Assembly: GCA_963755085.1 (NCBI GenBank)
Contig: CAVWIN010000002.1
Span: 1 to 64,000, forward strand
Direction: 5' to 3'
Source: JACVRM01 sp963755085
Lineage (GTDB): Bacteria > Actinomycetota > Thermoleophilia > Gaiellales > Gaiellaceae
DNA length: 64,000 nucleotides
The translations under genes and the position numbers were made by a program. This document shows, piece by piece, positions 33,315 to 41,292 of the stretch (position 1 is the first letter of the stretch; the number at the start of each line of letters is the position of its first letter). The notes below the pieces were generated by a model. The model was not told the origin of the DNA, made no database searches, and worked only from the letters and a program-made list of their open reading frames with translations.

Positions 33315-34063
33315 TCGGGGAGCACGTGAGCGACGCGGCCTTCCGGGCCGGTCGTGCCGAGCTGCGCCTCTCGGCGCACCTCGCGGCCCGGCTCGATGCG
33401 GCTGCGGAACCGCGGCGTCGTCGGAGTCCATGGCATGGCGGCCTGAGTCGCCTGCCTGTTCGCCATCTCCTCCTCGGTCGCCCGAACGCGGGGACTTGTC
33501 GGCGTCTTGACGGCCTCGGGGCGCACGAGAGACGCTGTGATCAGCATGTCCGCGGCTGGCCTGCCCAACGGGACAGTCACATTCCTGTTCACCGACGTCG
33601 AAGGTCGACGGCCTTGCTGAACGAGGTCGGCGCAGGAGTAGCGAAAAGCTCGATCTCGACCTGCAAATCCCCCGGGTCACGTCCCGGGTTCCGTTGAATC
33701 TCGCTGATGGGGCCGGCAGCCCGGCGAACAGAACCCAGCCCATGAGCGCGTGACGAGAAGCGGACGCGGGTAAGTAGTCAGACCCGTTCGTACGCTGGTA
33801 CGTCCGGACCGACCGGGGGCATCGAGGTCTCATGAACCACTGTGCCCAAACGGTCGCGCGTCGTATCGATTGTCGGTGCCCACCGCGGGGACTGCACCGC
33901 GTTCAGAGCGGTTATGTCGAAGGGGCCGGCGTAAACAGCGCACGCCGGTTCGCGCGCCGGTCCGGTGGAGCGTCGGGCGGTCCCGAGCACTCTCAGTGCC
34001 TCGCGACGTCGCCGAGCCGCGCCGCGTTTTCCTCATGCTCTAGACGTTTCTGGCTTGGCTAAG
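33315..34063. other. Non-coding debris at right end of the first island
   Basis: No complete gene. It contains the cyclase start fragment at 33546 and otherwise short unrecognisable frames. It ends at the 3' end of tRNA-Ser(CGA). Confidence 0.5.
33546..33620 (+). pseudogene. N-terminal fragment of class III adenylate/guanylate cyclase domain
   Basis: 24 codons starting MSAAGLPNGTVTFLFTDVEG, the typical first strand and metal-binding Asp of cyclase-domain regulators, then the frame is lost. A similar truncated cyclase start lies at 57250-57494 near another tRNA scar. Confidence 0.55.
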
Positions 34064-34150
34064 CGGAGGGGGAGGGATTTGAACCCTCGAGGGGCTTGCA
34101 CCCCTAACGGTTTTCGAGACCGCCCCGTTCGGCCGCTCCGGCACCCCTCC
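34064..34150 (-). tRNA. tRNA-Ser (CGA)
   Basis: 87-nt class II tRNA. Acceptor GGAGGGG/CCCCTCC, anticodon loop CTCGAAA (CGA), long variable arm TAGGGGTGCAAGCCCCT, T-loop TTCAAAT, discriminator G. Complete gene; its 3' half recurs at 23688 and its 5' end at 41201. Confidence 0.95.
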
Positions 34151-34172
34151 GCGGACGGCCTAGGGTAGCGGG
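34131..34172 (-). repeat. Direct repeat copy 1: tRNA-Ser(CGA) 5' end plus flank
   Basis: Contains the 5' twenty bases of the complete tRNA and 22 bases upstream; 39 of 42 positions match 41201-41242, same orientation. Confidence 0.85.
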
Positions 34173-34507
34173 GTCGGCGTCATAGCGGCGATCCAGCGAC
34201 CCGGGCCATGATCCGGCCAGGCTGCTTCCGCCGGACTGCGCGCAAGCGCGCGCCAATGGAGTATCCGTCAGCGCGAGTTGAGCTTGCTACGCATCGCGAA
34301 CGCGACACTGCTCGGCTACGAACGTGACCGTCGTCGTTGCCTCACCGGACCCACGCGACCAGATCGTGCATCCCTTGCCGAGCGGGATCAGGCTCGCAAT
34401 GCTCGGCGCGGCGCGGGCCATGCGTGCCGGAGCGTCGGCTGGTATTTGCACCGCTAGCGGCGTATCGTCGATTGCGTCGCAGCAACACACACAAGAGGGA
34501 GGGGCGA
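34151..34507. other. Gene-free stretch upstream of secreted protein
   Basis: 357 bases with no convincing gene. The first 22 bases belong to the tRNA 5'-flank repeat. The last bases hold GAGGGAGGGG, the ribosome site of the gene at 34508. Confidence 0.5.
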
Positions 34508-35233
34508 ATGAAGCAACGACTGTCGTTGCTCTTGATCGCGGGTGCGTTGGTACTCGTGGTCGGGGTTGTCGCCGCGCTGGCGGCTCCAGGTCCGCTGCCA
34601 CCGCCAACCGGCGAGCGCACGCATGGGCAGAGCCAATTGGAACCCGTCTTCAACGCCGAGAACTCAGGAGAAGTCGGCTACATCAACACGCCCAATGGAA
34701 CGCAGCACCCGGTGCCCTCGAACCCCAAGTCGTGGTCACCGATCTACCTGCCCGTCTACCCAACAGGTTCGGGGATCAGCACCGGCGGGTCGGGGGCAAG
34801 TGGGCCACTCAGCTGCCAGCACTTCGAGGCAACTTCAACCGACAACTGCCCGGACCACGGAAACGCCATTGCGGGTCTCGCTAAGAGCTGCCCGCCTGTT
34901 CCCGTTTTGCCCGGCAGTTTCTCCTGTTCCACACCCTCTGGTTCTGGCACCGTGGGTGATGCCGTACGCGCCGTGTATGCGAGGGGCGTCGCCGGGCACG
35001 ACCACGTGATGGACTTCCCTGGCGGGGCTGACTGGAACGTCGCCTGGGAGCCGATCATCGTACTGTTCACGAACGCGAACGCCGCGAGCACGCGGCTGCT
35101 CACCGACGGGCAGATCGATACGGCGATTGCTTCACACAACGCGATCGCGATCCCACTTCCCGGTAGGGCGTTCCATTGTTCTCTGGTCTCAGACAGCGTC
35201 TGGGCCTTGAGTACAGCGGTTCCGATCGGCTAA
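34508..35233 (+). CDS. Secreted hypothetical protein
   Basis: 241 residues with signal peptide (RLSLLLIAGALVLVVGVVAALA, 4-25). The mature part has six Cys, a Pro/Gly/Ser-rich N-terminal region with PTGSGISTGGSGASG and a conserved-looking block GHDHVMDFPGGADWNVAWEP followed by a strand-rich tail. No named family recognised. GAGGGAGGGG precedes the ATG and a terminator hairpin follows at 35257, so it is a monocistronic unit. Confidence 0.7.
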   Translation: MKQRLSLLLIAGALVLVVGVVAALAAPGPLPPPTGERTHGQSQLEPVFNAENSGEVGYINTPNGTQHPVPSNPKSWSPIYLPVYPTGSGISTGGSGASGPLSCQHFEATSTDNCPDHGNAIAGLAKSCPPVPVLPGSFSCSTPSGSGTVGDAVRAVYARGVAGHDHVMDFPGGADWNVAWEPIIVLFTNANAASTRLLTDGQIDTAIASHNAIAIPLPGRAFHCSLVSDSVWALSTAVPIG

Positions 35234-35256
35234 CGCGCCAGCTGCTCAGGAACGCA

Positions 35257-35291
35257 AGGAGGAAGGCTGCCACCTTGGGGGCCTTCCTCCT
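35257..35291 (+). terminator. Terminator hairpin
   Basis: AGGAGGAAGGC (35257-35267) pairs perfectly with GCCTTCCTCCT (35281-35291), 24 bases after the stop at 35233. Confidence 0.65.
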
Positions 35292-35665
35292 ATGCGACTT
35301 TGAGCACGCTGAAGCAGCGCGTCCTCGCGATCTACGCCGGAGCGGCGATCGTCGTGCGGCTGGTCCGCGTTTGGCGCTGGCCGGCGACCGGCGAGTCCGC
35401 AGGCACGCCCACCAGGCGGGTTACAAGCGCCCTGAGCGCCTGAGTGCGCGCCATTTGTGCCCCAGTGGGCGCCGCGGAGCGGCGTTGAGCGGTGTCGAGC
35501 GGAGGACGCGGCCGGTCGCGGCGATACCGCAATGCTGCACGGCTACGCGGCATGCGGCCTGTCGAGGCGGCAGCGCCGGGATCCCGACCTACCACCTCTT
35601 GGGCAATCCAGGAGGACGCGGAGCCCGTATAGCGCACGTCAACGCAATCGAGAGGAGCCAGCTCC
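35292..35665. other. Gene-free stretch
   Basis: 374 bases without a supported gene. A 47-codon TTG frame beginning near 35300 has no recognisable motif and is not called. Confidence 0.4.
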
Positions 35666-36040
35666 ATGCGCCGTCTCATCGTTCCAGCCGTGGTTCTCGT
35701 CGCCGTCGCCGTCGCCCTCGTCGCCGCCTCGGTGGCGGGTGCCGGCTCCCATCCGACCCTCGTCGGGGTCGTTGGCAAGGGCGACGCCTACAAGATCACC
35801 CTCACCCAGAACGGCAAGCTCGTGAAGACCCTGAAGACGGGCACCTACAAGGTCGTGATCCATGACGACTCCAGCCTCCACAGCTATTCGCTCGACGGGC
35901 CGCACGGCAAGTCGTGGGACTTCACGACCGTGCCGCAGATGACGACCAAGACCCAGACCATTAAGTTCACCGCCGGCAAGTACAAGGCGTACTGCGCGGC
36001 GCACGAGTCTCAGATGTTCCAGCACTTCACCGTCAAGTAG
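35666..36040 (+). CDS. Secreted cupredoxin (blue copper) protein
   Basis: 124 residues: signal peptide (LIVPAVVLVAVAVALVAASVAGA) and one cupredoxin domain. Type 1 copper ligands are visible: His in SSLHSYSLDG, then Cys, His and Met in KAYCAAHESQMFQHF (C-x2-H-x3-M). The length equals a minimal plastocyanin-like fold. It would carry single electrons outside the membrane, possibly to a cytochrome or oxidase. GAGAGGAGCC precedes the ATG. Confidence 0.82.
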   Translation: MRRLIVPAVVLVAVAVALVAASVAGAGSHPTLVGVVGKGDAYKITLTQNGKLVKTLKTGTYKVVIHDDSSLHSYSLDGPHGKSWDFTTVPQMTTKTQTIKFTAGKYKAYCAAHESQMFQHFTVK

Positions 36041-36725
36041 TCCCGAGCGCTCTGCGGCGCGGCCGCCCCGCGAGGCGGTCGTGCCGCAAGGGGTGGTTTT
36101 GGTTGACGCCGGAGCTCCTGGCGCCAGAGGCCGGCGGCGCGATCTCCGCCGCACGCGCATGATCGCGCCGCGAGATCCGGCCGCCTTCCCTCTAGCGCGG
36201 GACGCCGTGTGCGTCCTGCGGGGCCGTAGCTCTTAGGCCCGCGCGGGCGCCGCCGCGCTGACGGCGAACACCTCGACCGGCTTGCCGAAGCCCATCAGCT
36301 CGAGGCGGCAGCACCTGGCCGCCGTGGCCAGCAGCGGCGCCTCGCGCGCTACCTGGCCCTCGCTGGCCCTGCTGGCCCCTTTTAGCGCGAAATGCGCCCG
36401 GCATGATTCGAACATGCGACCTCTGCCTCCGCAGGGCAGCCGGGTGGTTGGTCAGGGGTGGAGGGTGATGTTGGAACTTGGCTCTCTCGGCTGGCGATCT
36501 CCGTCCGCAGCGGTCGCAAAGAGTCGCGGCAAGTCGTGTCGACTCGCGTTCCCGCTCGCTGACCAGTTCTCCGTCAACCGACCAAGGTGAAGCCGCCGGT
36601 GAGCCGGTTGTCGTCGGTTGCGCTTCGCCTGCGAAGCTCGGACGGCGCACCGTCCGTCGCCGAGTACTCCCTGCCGGCGCCGCGTCTGGGAACGCACCGC
36701 CGGCAGGTCGTAATCGGTCCGCCGT
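36041..36725. other. Gene-free stretch containing tRNA-Arg fragment
   Basis: About 685 bases with no supported protein gene. The only recognisable item is the tRNA 3' half at 36393-36440. A short reading frame starting in that fragment is an artefact of tRNA sequence. Confidence 0.5.
36393..36440 (-). repeat. 3' half of a tRNA-Arg, orphan attachment-site-like scar
   Basis: On the minus strand: anticodon stem-loop CTGCC-CTGCGGA-GGCAG, variable GAGGTC, T-arm GCATG-TTCGAAT-CATGC, and acceptor 3' strand CGGGCGC plus A. The 5' acceptor GCGCCCG and D-arm are absent upstream. Arg identity is by acceptor and stem resemblance; the anticodon reads GCG and may have mutated. Confidence 0.65.
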
Positions 36726-37244
36726 TCAGTCCGACTCGTGCGCGAGCTTGAGCCATCCCGAGAGCGTCGACTTTCGGTTCGTGATGTCGACGGTCCCGTT
36801 GCCGCGACCTCGCGCGCCTGCGAACACGCCCGTGCTCGACGACCCGTCGACGGTCCACGCCTCGTTCGGGACGACCGGACCCGACGCGGTTTGGCACACA
36901 TACGCGACCGACCGAAGGATCAGCACGCCGGTGCCGACGACGATCCGGCGAAACCCCGCGTTCGTCCAACTCCCGGCACCGCAGGGCTGAACGGAGCGGT
37001 CCTGGCTCATGGCGAGCACCATCGTCGCCGTTCCGAACCCCTCGACCGCGCCCTCGCCGGTGTTGATCAGCTGAAAGACGCCGAGGTCGCCGATGCGGTT
37101 CGTGACCGATGCGGTGCTCTCGCTGAACGTTGCCTCGAAGCGGTTGGCATGGTTCGGCGGACTCGCCGCCGCGTGCAGCGCGAGGACGCCTGCGACCAGG
37201 ACGAGCGTCGTCGCCAGGAGCGGCAGTCTGACCTTCTTGTTCAT
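36726..37244 (-). CDS. Secreted allene-oxide-cyclase-barrel-like protein
   Basis: 172 residues with signal peptide (VRLPLLATTLVLVAGVLALHAAA). The C-terminal part has TGVFAGARGRGNGTVDIT, matching in type the GGTGAFAGARGTVTVT loop of the protein at 23185-23658. Two Cys in the mature region. ATG overlaps the stop of the NTF2-like gene by four bases, so it is second in a bicistron. Function unknown. Confidence 0.7.
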   Translation of the reverse strand: MNKKVRLPLLATTLVLVAGVLALHAAASPPNHANRFEATFSESTASVTNRIGDLGVFQLINTGEGAVEGFGTATMVLAMSQDRSVQPCGAGSWTNAGFRRIVVGTGVLILRSVAYVCQTASGPVVPNEAWTVDGSSSTGVFAGARGRGNGTVDITNRKSTLSGWLKLAHESD

Positions 37245-37651
37245 GGGTTCCCCTTTCCGAGTGTGCGACGAGCCCGTCCCGGCTCGTCCGGGGTGAAGAC
37301 GTCGACCGCCCGCTGCCACGAGCCGTCATCGGTCTGGGCGTGGAGAACGAGGTACGAGCCGTGCTCGACGGACCGCGTCGCCGACCCGCCGTGTACGGAG
37401 ACGACGTAGCGGCCGAGCTCGAGGACGCCGGCGATCTTCTCCAGCACCCGGCACTCGAATGCCAGACTGGAGAGGCCGAGGTCGAGCCCGGCGCGCCAGT
37501 ACTCCGCGATCTCGGCCCGCCCCTCGATCCGAGTGGCCGAGGGTGCGAGCAACCGTGCGCCGTCGGTGTACAGGTCGCACGCAGCTGCGACATCTCCCCG
37601 CTCGAGTGCGGTCACGAGCGCCGCCGTCGCCTCGTTGATCTCATCCTCCAT
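37241..37651 (-). CDS. SnoaL/NTF2-like (DUF4440-type) protein
   Basis: 136 residues with the NTF2-like pattern: N-terminal helix INEATAALVTALERGDVAAACDLYTDGARLL, GRAEIAEYWRAGLDLG, then strands LEFECRV-type, YVVSVHGG and SYLVLHAQ. Such cone-shaped proteins bind small ligands or act as isomerases/hydrolases. Co-translated with the secreted protein at 36726. Confidence 0.75.
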   Translation of the reverse strand: MEDEINEATAALVTALERGDVAAACDLYTDGARLLAPSATRIEGRAEIAEYWRAGLDLGLSSLAFECRVLEKIAGVLELGRYVVSVHGGSATRSVEHGSYLVLHAQTDDGSWQRAVDVFTPDEPGRARRTLGKGNP

Positions 37652-37686
37652 CGACGGGAGGCTTGACCGCCGGCGTTACAGAACGG

Positions 37687-40557
37687 CTACATGCCGACCC
37701 TCACGTTTGTAATGTGGCGCGCTTCCTCGGCCGCCTCGTCGAGGGTCAGGTGGCTGCCGCGCTCGAGCTCGTTCTCAATCGCGTGCCCGCTCAGCGTCTC
37801 GCGTATGGCAGCGAGGGCAACCTCCCGCGCAGCCGCCTCGGCAGGCATGCGGTAGGCGCCAGCCGCGCGTCGCATCCTCTCGCCGGCTCCGAGCAAGCGC
37901 GCGGAACGCGCGGCGTCGCCCGAAGCGGCGGCGACGAACGCGAGCCCGTCGCAGCAGCGGGCACCCAGCAGCCCAAATCCGAGGACGCACGCGAACTCGA
38001 ACGCCTCGACCAGCAGCGCGCGCGCGTCTTCCAGTCGTCCCTCGTGGGCCGCGGCCATCCCCAGCCGTTCCAGCGCGAGCGCGATGACCTCCGGGTCGTC
38101 GGTCGACCGCCCAAGCTCGAGCGCCCTGCCGGCCGGCTCGATCGCATCGGCGTGCCGGCCGCCGTCGACGAACGCCTCCGCCAGGATGAAGCACGAGAGC
38201 GCCTCGAGCCGTGCGCTATCCGCCTCACGGCCGACTGCGATCGCCTGCTCGCTGAGCGCTCGGGCCCGATCGAAGTCGCCGCCGCGCCCGGCGAGCGTGA
38301 CCAGGACGTTCAATCCGGTCACGACCGCCACCGCGTCATCGGGGCGGCGTCCGAGCTCGATCGCTTCCTCGGCCAGGGGCGCAGCCCGCGCGAACTCGCC
38401 CGCGAGTCGGGCGAAGAGCGCCGCCGCCGCGGCGGCTTCGGCGGCTAGACCCGGCGCGGTCGGAGCGGGCAGCGCCAGCGCCCGCTCGAGCCACGAGAGT
38501 CCCTGGCGAACGTAGCCGCGTATGTTCCAGTAGGTCCGCAGCGCCACGGCGAGCGGCAGGGCCATCTCGCTCGCCGCGTCCAGCGTCCACTCCATCGCGG
38601 CGTGCAGGTTGTCACGCTCGCGGTCGAGGAGCGCGAGACCTGCTCGCTGCCGTTCGGGCGAGAAGCGGACGTAGTCCGGGCGGGCGTGACTCGCCAGTTC
38701 GAGGAAGTGCTCCGCATGCGCGCAGCGAACTTCCTCTGTCGCGCCCGAGCCGTCGAGCCGCTCGGCGGCATACGCCCTGATCGTCTCCAGAAGCCGATAC
38801 CGCGTTGCGCGCTCGCGCACCTCGGCCACGAGGAGCGACGCCTCGACGAGTCGTCCGACGAGATCCAGCGCCCGCCCGTCGTCTCCCGCTAGGCACACCG
38901 CGGCGACTGCGTCGAGTTCAAATCCTCCCGCGAAGACCGAGAGCCGTGCGAGCAGGTCGCGCTCCTCGTCCGAGAGCAAGTCGAAGCTCCAGTCCATCGT
39001 CGCGCGCAGCGTCTGGTGCCTCGAATCGGCGACTCGACGCCACGAGCGGAGGAAGCGGAAGCGGTCGGCGAGCAGCGTCGCGATCTCGTCGATTGAGAGC
39101 GCCTTCGTGCGCGCCGCGGCGAGCTCGATCGCGAGCGGCAGCCCGTCCAGGTCGCGACAGATATTTCCGACTGTCCTCAGTTGCTCGCCGCCCGTGGTCA
39201 GATCGCGACGGGCCGCACGCCCACGGTCGAGAAAGAGGCGGACGGAGGGGGAGTCCTGGACCTCCTGGGTCGACGCGTCGTCGCTCGGGATGGAGAGGGG
39301 CGCAAGCGCGTAGTCGAGCTCACCTGGCGTACCGAGGGCGCGACGACTTGTCGCGAGCACCCGGACGTCAGCGCACGCGCGGAGCACCTCGTGTGCGAGC
39401 TCGGCGCACGCCTCAACGACGTGCTCGCAGTTATCGAGGACGAGGAGCAGCTCGAGCCTCTGCAGCTGCTCGAGGAGCCCGACGAGCGGCGTGACGTCCG
39501 GCCGGTCTGCGACGCCCAGGGTGCGAGCCACGGCGACCGGTACGAGGGCCGGATCCGTCACCGGCATGAGGTCGACGAACCAGACTCCACCCGACCAAGC
39601 GCCGACCTGGCGTGGCGCCGTCTCCAGCGCGAGCCTCGTCTTGCCCGCCCCGCCCATGCCGGTCACCGTGACCAGCCGGTGCTCGCGCAACAGCCGTTCG
39701 AGGTCCGCGAGCTCGCGCTCTCGACCGACGAAGCTGGTGACCTGCGCCGGAAGATTGTGCCGGGTCTCGGTTGCCGGAGCGGCGGCGACCTCCTGACGAA
39801 GCACGGCTCGCTCGAGCGCTCGCAGCTCCTCGCTCGGTTCCAGCCCGAGCTCCTCAGACAGGAGCGAGCGCGCGCGCTGGTACGCGGCCAGTGCGTCGGC
39901 CTGTCGGTCACTGCGATAGAGGGCGAGGACGAGCTGCCGCCAGAGACGCTCGCGCAGCGGATGCTCCGTGACGAGTCGCTCGAGCTCCGCGACGAGCTCG
40001 ACGTGACGCCCAAGGCCGAGCTCGGCGTCGACCCACGCCTCTTGACACGCAAGACGCAGTTCGCCCAGACGCTGCGCCTCGCGCGCCAGCACGCCGTCGT
40101 CGGCGACGTCGGCGAATGCGGGTCCGCGCCAGAGCTCGAGCGCCGCGCCAAGCCGGTCGGCGGCAAGCCCCGTTGCGCCGCGCTCGAGCGCGGCGCTCCC
40201 TTCGCGAAGGAGGCGCTCGAATCGCGTGGCGTCGATCCGCGCGGGTTCGGCGGCGAGGAGATAGCCGGGCGGATGCGCGACCACCGCGTCCGGCGCGAGC
40301 GCCGAGCGGAGGCGAGAGACGTAGACACGCAGCGTCTTCTCGGCGCCGGGTGGGAGTTCGCCCTGCCAAAGCTCCTCCGTCAACCTTTCGATCGAGACAG
40401 GTCGCCCGGGTTCGAGCAGGAGCAGCGCGAGGAGCGCGCGCTGACGACGGCCTCCGACCCGCAGCAGACTTTCGTCTCGTGCTGCCTCGACCGGGCCGAG
40501 GACTCGAAACTCAATCGCTGCACCACTCGAGCTAGCCACCTCACTATCCAACGTCAC
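37687..40557 (-). CDS. AfsR/SARP-family transcriptional regulator with NB-ARC and TPR
   Basis: 956 residues. Order: OmpR-type winged helix (about 15-100, LGPVEAARDESLLRVGGRRQ), bacterial activation domain (BTAD, 105-250), and NB-ARC ATPase from about 280 with P-loop TVTGMGGAGKTRLA, Walker B LLLVLDNCEHV and GLPLAIELAAARTKAL. A helical region with TPR-like repeats (about 620-930) follows. SARPs bind direct heptamer repeats and switch on secondary-metabolite or stress genes. No biosynthetic cluster is adjacent; likely targets are the secreted genes of the same segment. Ends 35 bases after the NTF2-like start. Confidence 0.9.
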   Translation of the reverse strand: MTLDSEVASSSGAAIEFRVLGPVEAARDESLLRVGGRRQRALLALLLLEPGRPVSIERLTEELWQGELPPGAEKTLRVYVSRLRSALAPDAVVAHPPGYLLAAEPARIDATRFERLLREGSAALERGATGLAADRLGAALELWRGPAFADVADDGVLAREAQRLGELRLACQEAWVDAELGLGRHVELVAELERLVTEHPLRERLWRQLVLALYRSDRQADALAAYQRARSLLSEELGLEPSEELRALERAVLRQEVAAAPATETRHNLPAQVTSFVGRERELADLERLLREHRLVTVTGMGGAGKTRLALETAPRQVGAWSGGVWFVDLMPVTDPALVPVAVARTLGVADRPDVTPLVGLLEQLQRLELLLVLDNCEHVVEACAELAHEVLRACADVRVLATSRRALGTPGELDYALAPLSIPSDDASTQEVQDSPSVRLFLDRGRAARRDLTTGGEQLRTVGNICRDLDGLPLAIELAAARTKALSIDEIATLLADRFRFLRSWRRVADSRHQTLRATMDWSFDLLSDEERDLLARLSVFAGGFELDAVAAVCLAGDDGRALDLVGRLVEASLLVAEVRERATRYRLLETIRAYAAERLDGSGATEEVRCAHAEHFLELASHARPDYVRFSPERQRAGLALLDRERDNLHAAMEWTLDAASEMALPLAVALRTYWNIRGYVRQGLSWLERALALPAPTAPGLAAEAAAAAALFARLAGEFARAAPLAEEAIELGRRPDDAVAVVTGLNVLVTLAGRGGDFDRARALSEQAIAVGREADSARLEALSCFILAEAFVDGGRHADAIEPAGRALELGRSTDDPEVIALALERLGMAAAHEGRLEDARALLVEAFEFACVLGFGLLGARCCDGLAFVAAASGDAARSARLLGAGERMRRAAGAYRMPAEAAAREVALAAIRETLSGHAIENELERGSHLTLDEAAEEARHITNVRVGM

Positions 40558-40670
40558 GAGGTTCGCCTTCGCAAGGAGGGTGGTCGCCGACGTCCGCCGG
40601 AAAGCCGAAGCGACAAATCCAGGGAAACACCGGGTTTCGTGGGGGCACGTTGCCGCCTACGGTCGTGCCT

Positions 40671-40956
40671 ATGGCAAATCGAGTGAGTGGAGAGGCGCCG
40701 GATACCTTTCTCGTTGAGCACTATCTGCCCGGGGGCCACGGTCGCCGAGCTCAGCGAATGGGCAATCCGCGTGCGCGACGCAGCAGGGGAGCTGGCTCGC
40801 GACGGCAGGCCGGTGCGCTACGTCCGCTCCACGATCGTCCCCGGGGACGAATCGATGCTCTGCCTGCTCGAGGCAGCCGGTGAGGCGCTGGTGCGCGAGA
40901 CGTACGCGCGGGCCGGCATTCCATTCGAGCGGCTCTCCGTCGCGCATCGTCGCTAA
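40671..40956 (+). pseudogene. DUF4242/nickel-binding-like small protein, one-base frameshift
   Basis: Joined frames give about 95 residues: DTFLVEHYLPG, then ATVAELSEWAIRVRDAAGEL, VRYVRSTIVPGDESMLCLLEA and RAGIPFERLSVAHRR, the ferredoxin-like DUF4242 pattern. The break is in a run of five G at about 40732-40736, where four are expected between LPG and ATV. Divergent from the SARP gene. Confidence 0.7.
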
Positions 40957-41049
40957 CCCAGGTCCGCCGCAATCGGGAAGTCACCGCGGGGTGCGCGGAA
41001 AGTACTGATCTCAGCCGAGGAAGGCCGCCAGCCCGCGCGGGTGGCTGCT

Positions 41050-41203
41050 TCGTCCCGAACCCGCACTTCTCGAGCGCGCGGATCGAAGCGACGTTGCTCG
41101 TCGCGACCCACGCGTGCAGCGGTCGCTGGGTCACCTCGCCGGTGAGCTCCTGAAGCGCACGTGTCGCAAGGCCCTTGCCCCAGAACTCCCGTTCGATCCA
41201 GGC
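41050..41203 (-). pseudogene. GNAT acetyltransferase fragment cut at the tRNA repeat
   Basis: Minus-strand codons from 41203 read AAWIEREFWGKGLATRALQE and continue to WVATSNVASIRALEKCGFGT, the acetyl-CoA-binding and C-terminal motifs of RimJ-type GNAT enzymes. The N-terminal half is missing, replaced exactly at 41201 by the tRNA-Ser 5'-end repeat. The C-terminal end also degenerates. Confidence 0.65.
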
Positions 41204-41242
41204 CGCTCCGGCACCCCTCCGCGGTCGGCCTGGGGTAGCGGG
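41201..41242 (-). repeat. Direct repeat copy 2: tRNA-Ser(CGA) 5' end plus flank
   Basis: Twenty bases equal the 5' end of tRNA-Ser(CGA) and 22 bases its upstream flank; matches 34131-34172 except three positions. No tRNA body follows. Confidence 0.85.
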
Positions 41243-41292
41243 CTGCCCCCGGTCAGGCCTGGAACAGCTGCGCGCCTATAGAACGGCGGTGG

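Larger units (their letters stand above)
23688..34150. mobile_element. Putative genomic island bounded by tRNA-Ser(CGA) direct repeats
   Basis: The complete tRNA-Ser(CGA) at 34064-34150 and a 57-base copy of its 3' half at 23688-23744 are in the same orientation. This is the arrangement left when a tyrosine recombinase inserts at a tRNA 3' end. Inside lie an excisionase-like HTH ORF next to the left repeat, a gamma-glutamyl-peptide module (24599-33314) and about 0.75 kb of debris before the right end. No integrase gene is seen, so the element would be immobile or a decayed remnant. Confidence 0.55.
34131..41242. mobile_element. Putative second island bounded by tRNA-Ser 5'-end direct repeats
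   Basis: 34131-34172 and 41201-41242 match over 42 bases with three mismatches, covering the D-arm, 5' acceptor strand and upstream flank of tRNA-Ser(CGA). Between them lie secreted proteins, a cupredoxin, a tRNA-Arg fragment, a SARP regulator and a truncated acetyltransferase cut at the right repeat. A repeated 5' end is not the usual integrase footprint, so the mechanism is unclear. Confidence 0.45.

Noticed and set aside
39181..40686. 501-codon plus-strand frame opposite the SARP regulator
   Set aside because: Antisense shadow of a gene with strong domain motifs; no recognisable family.
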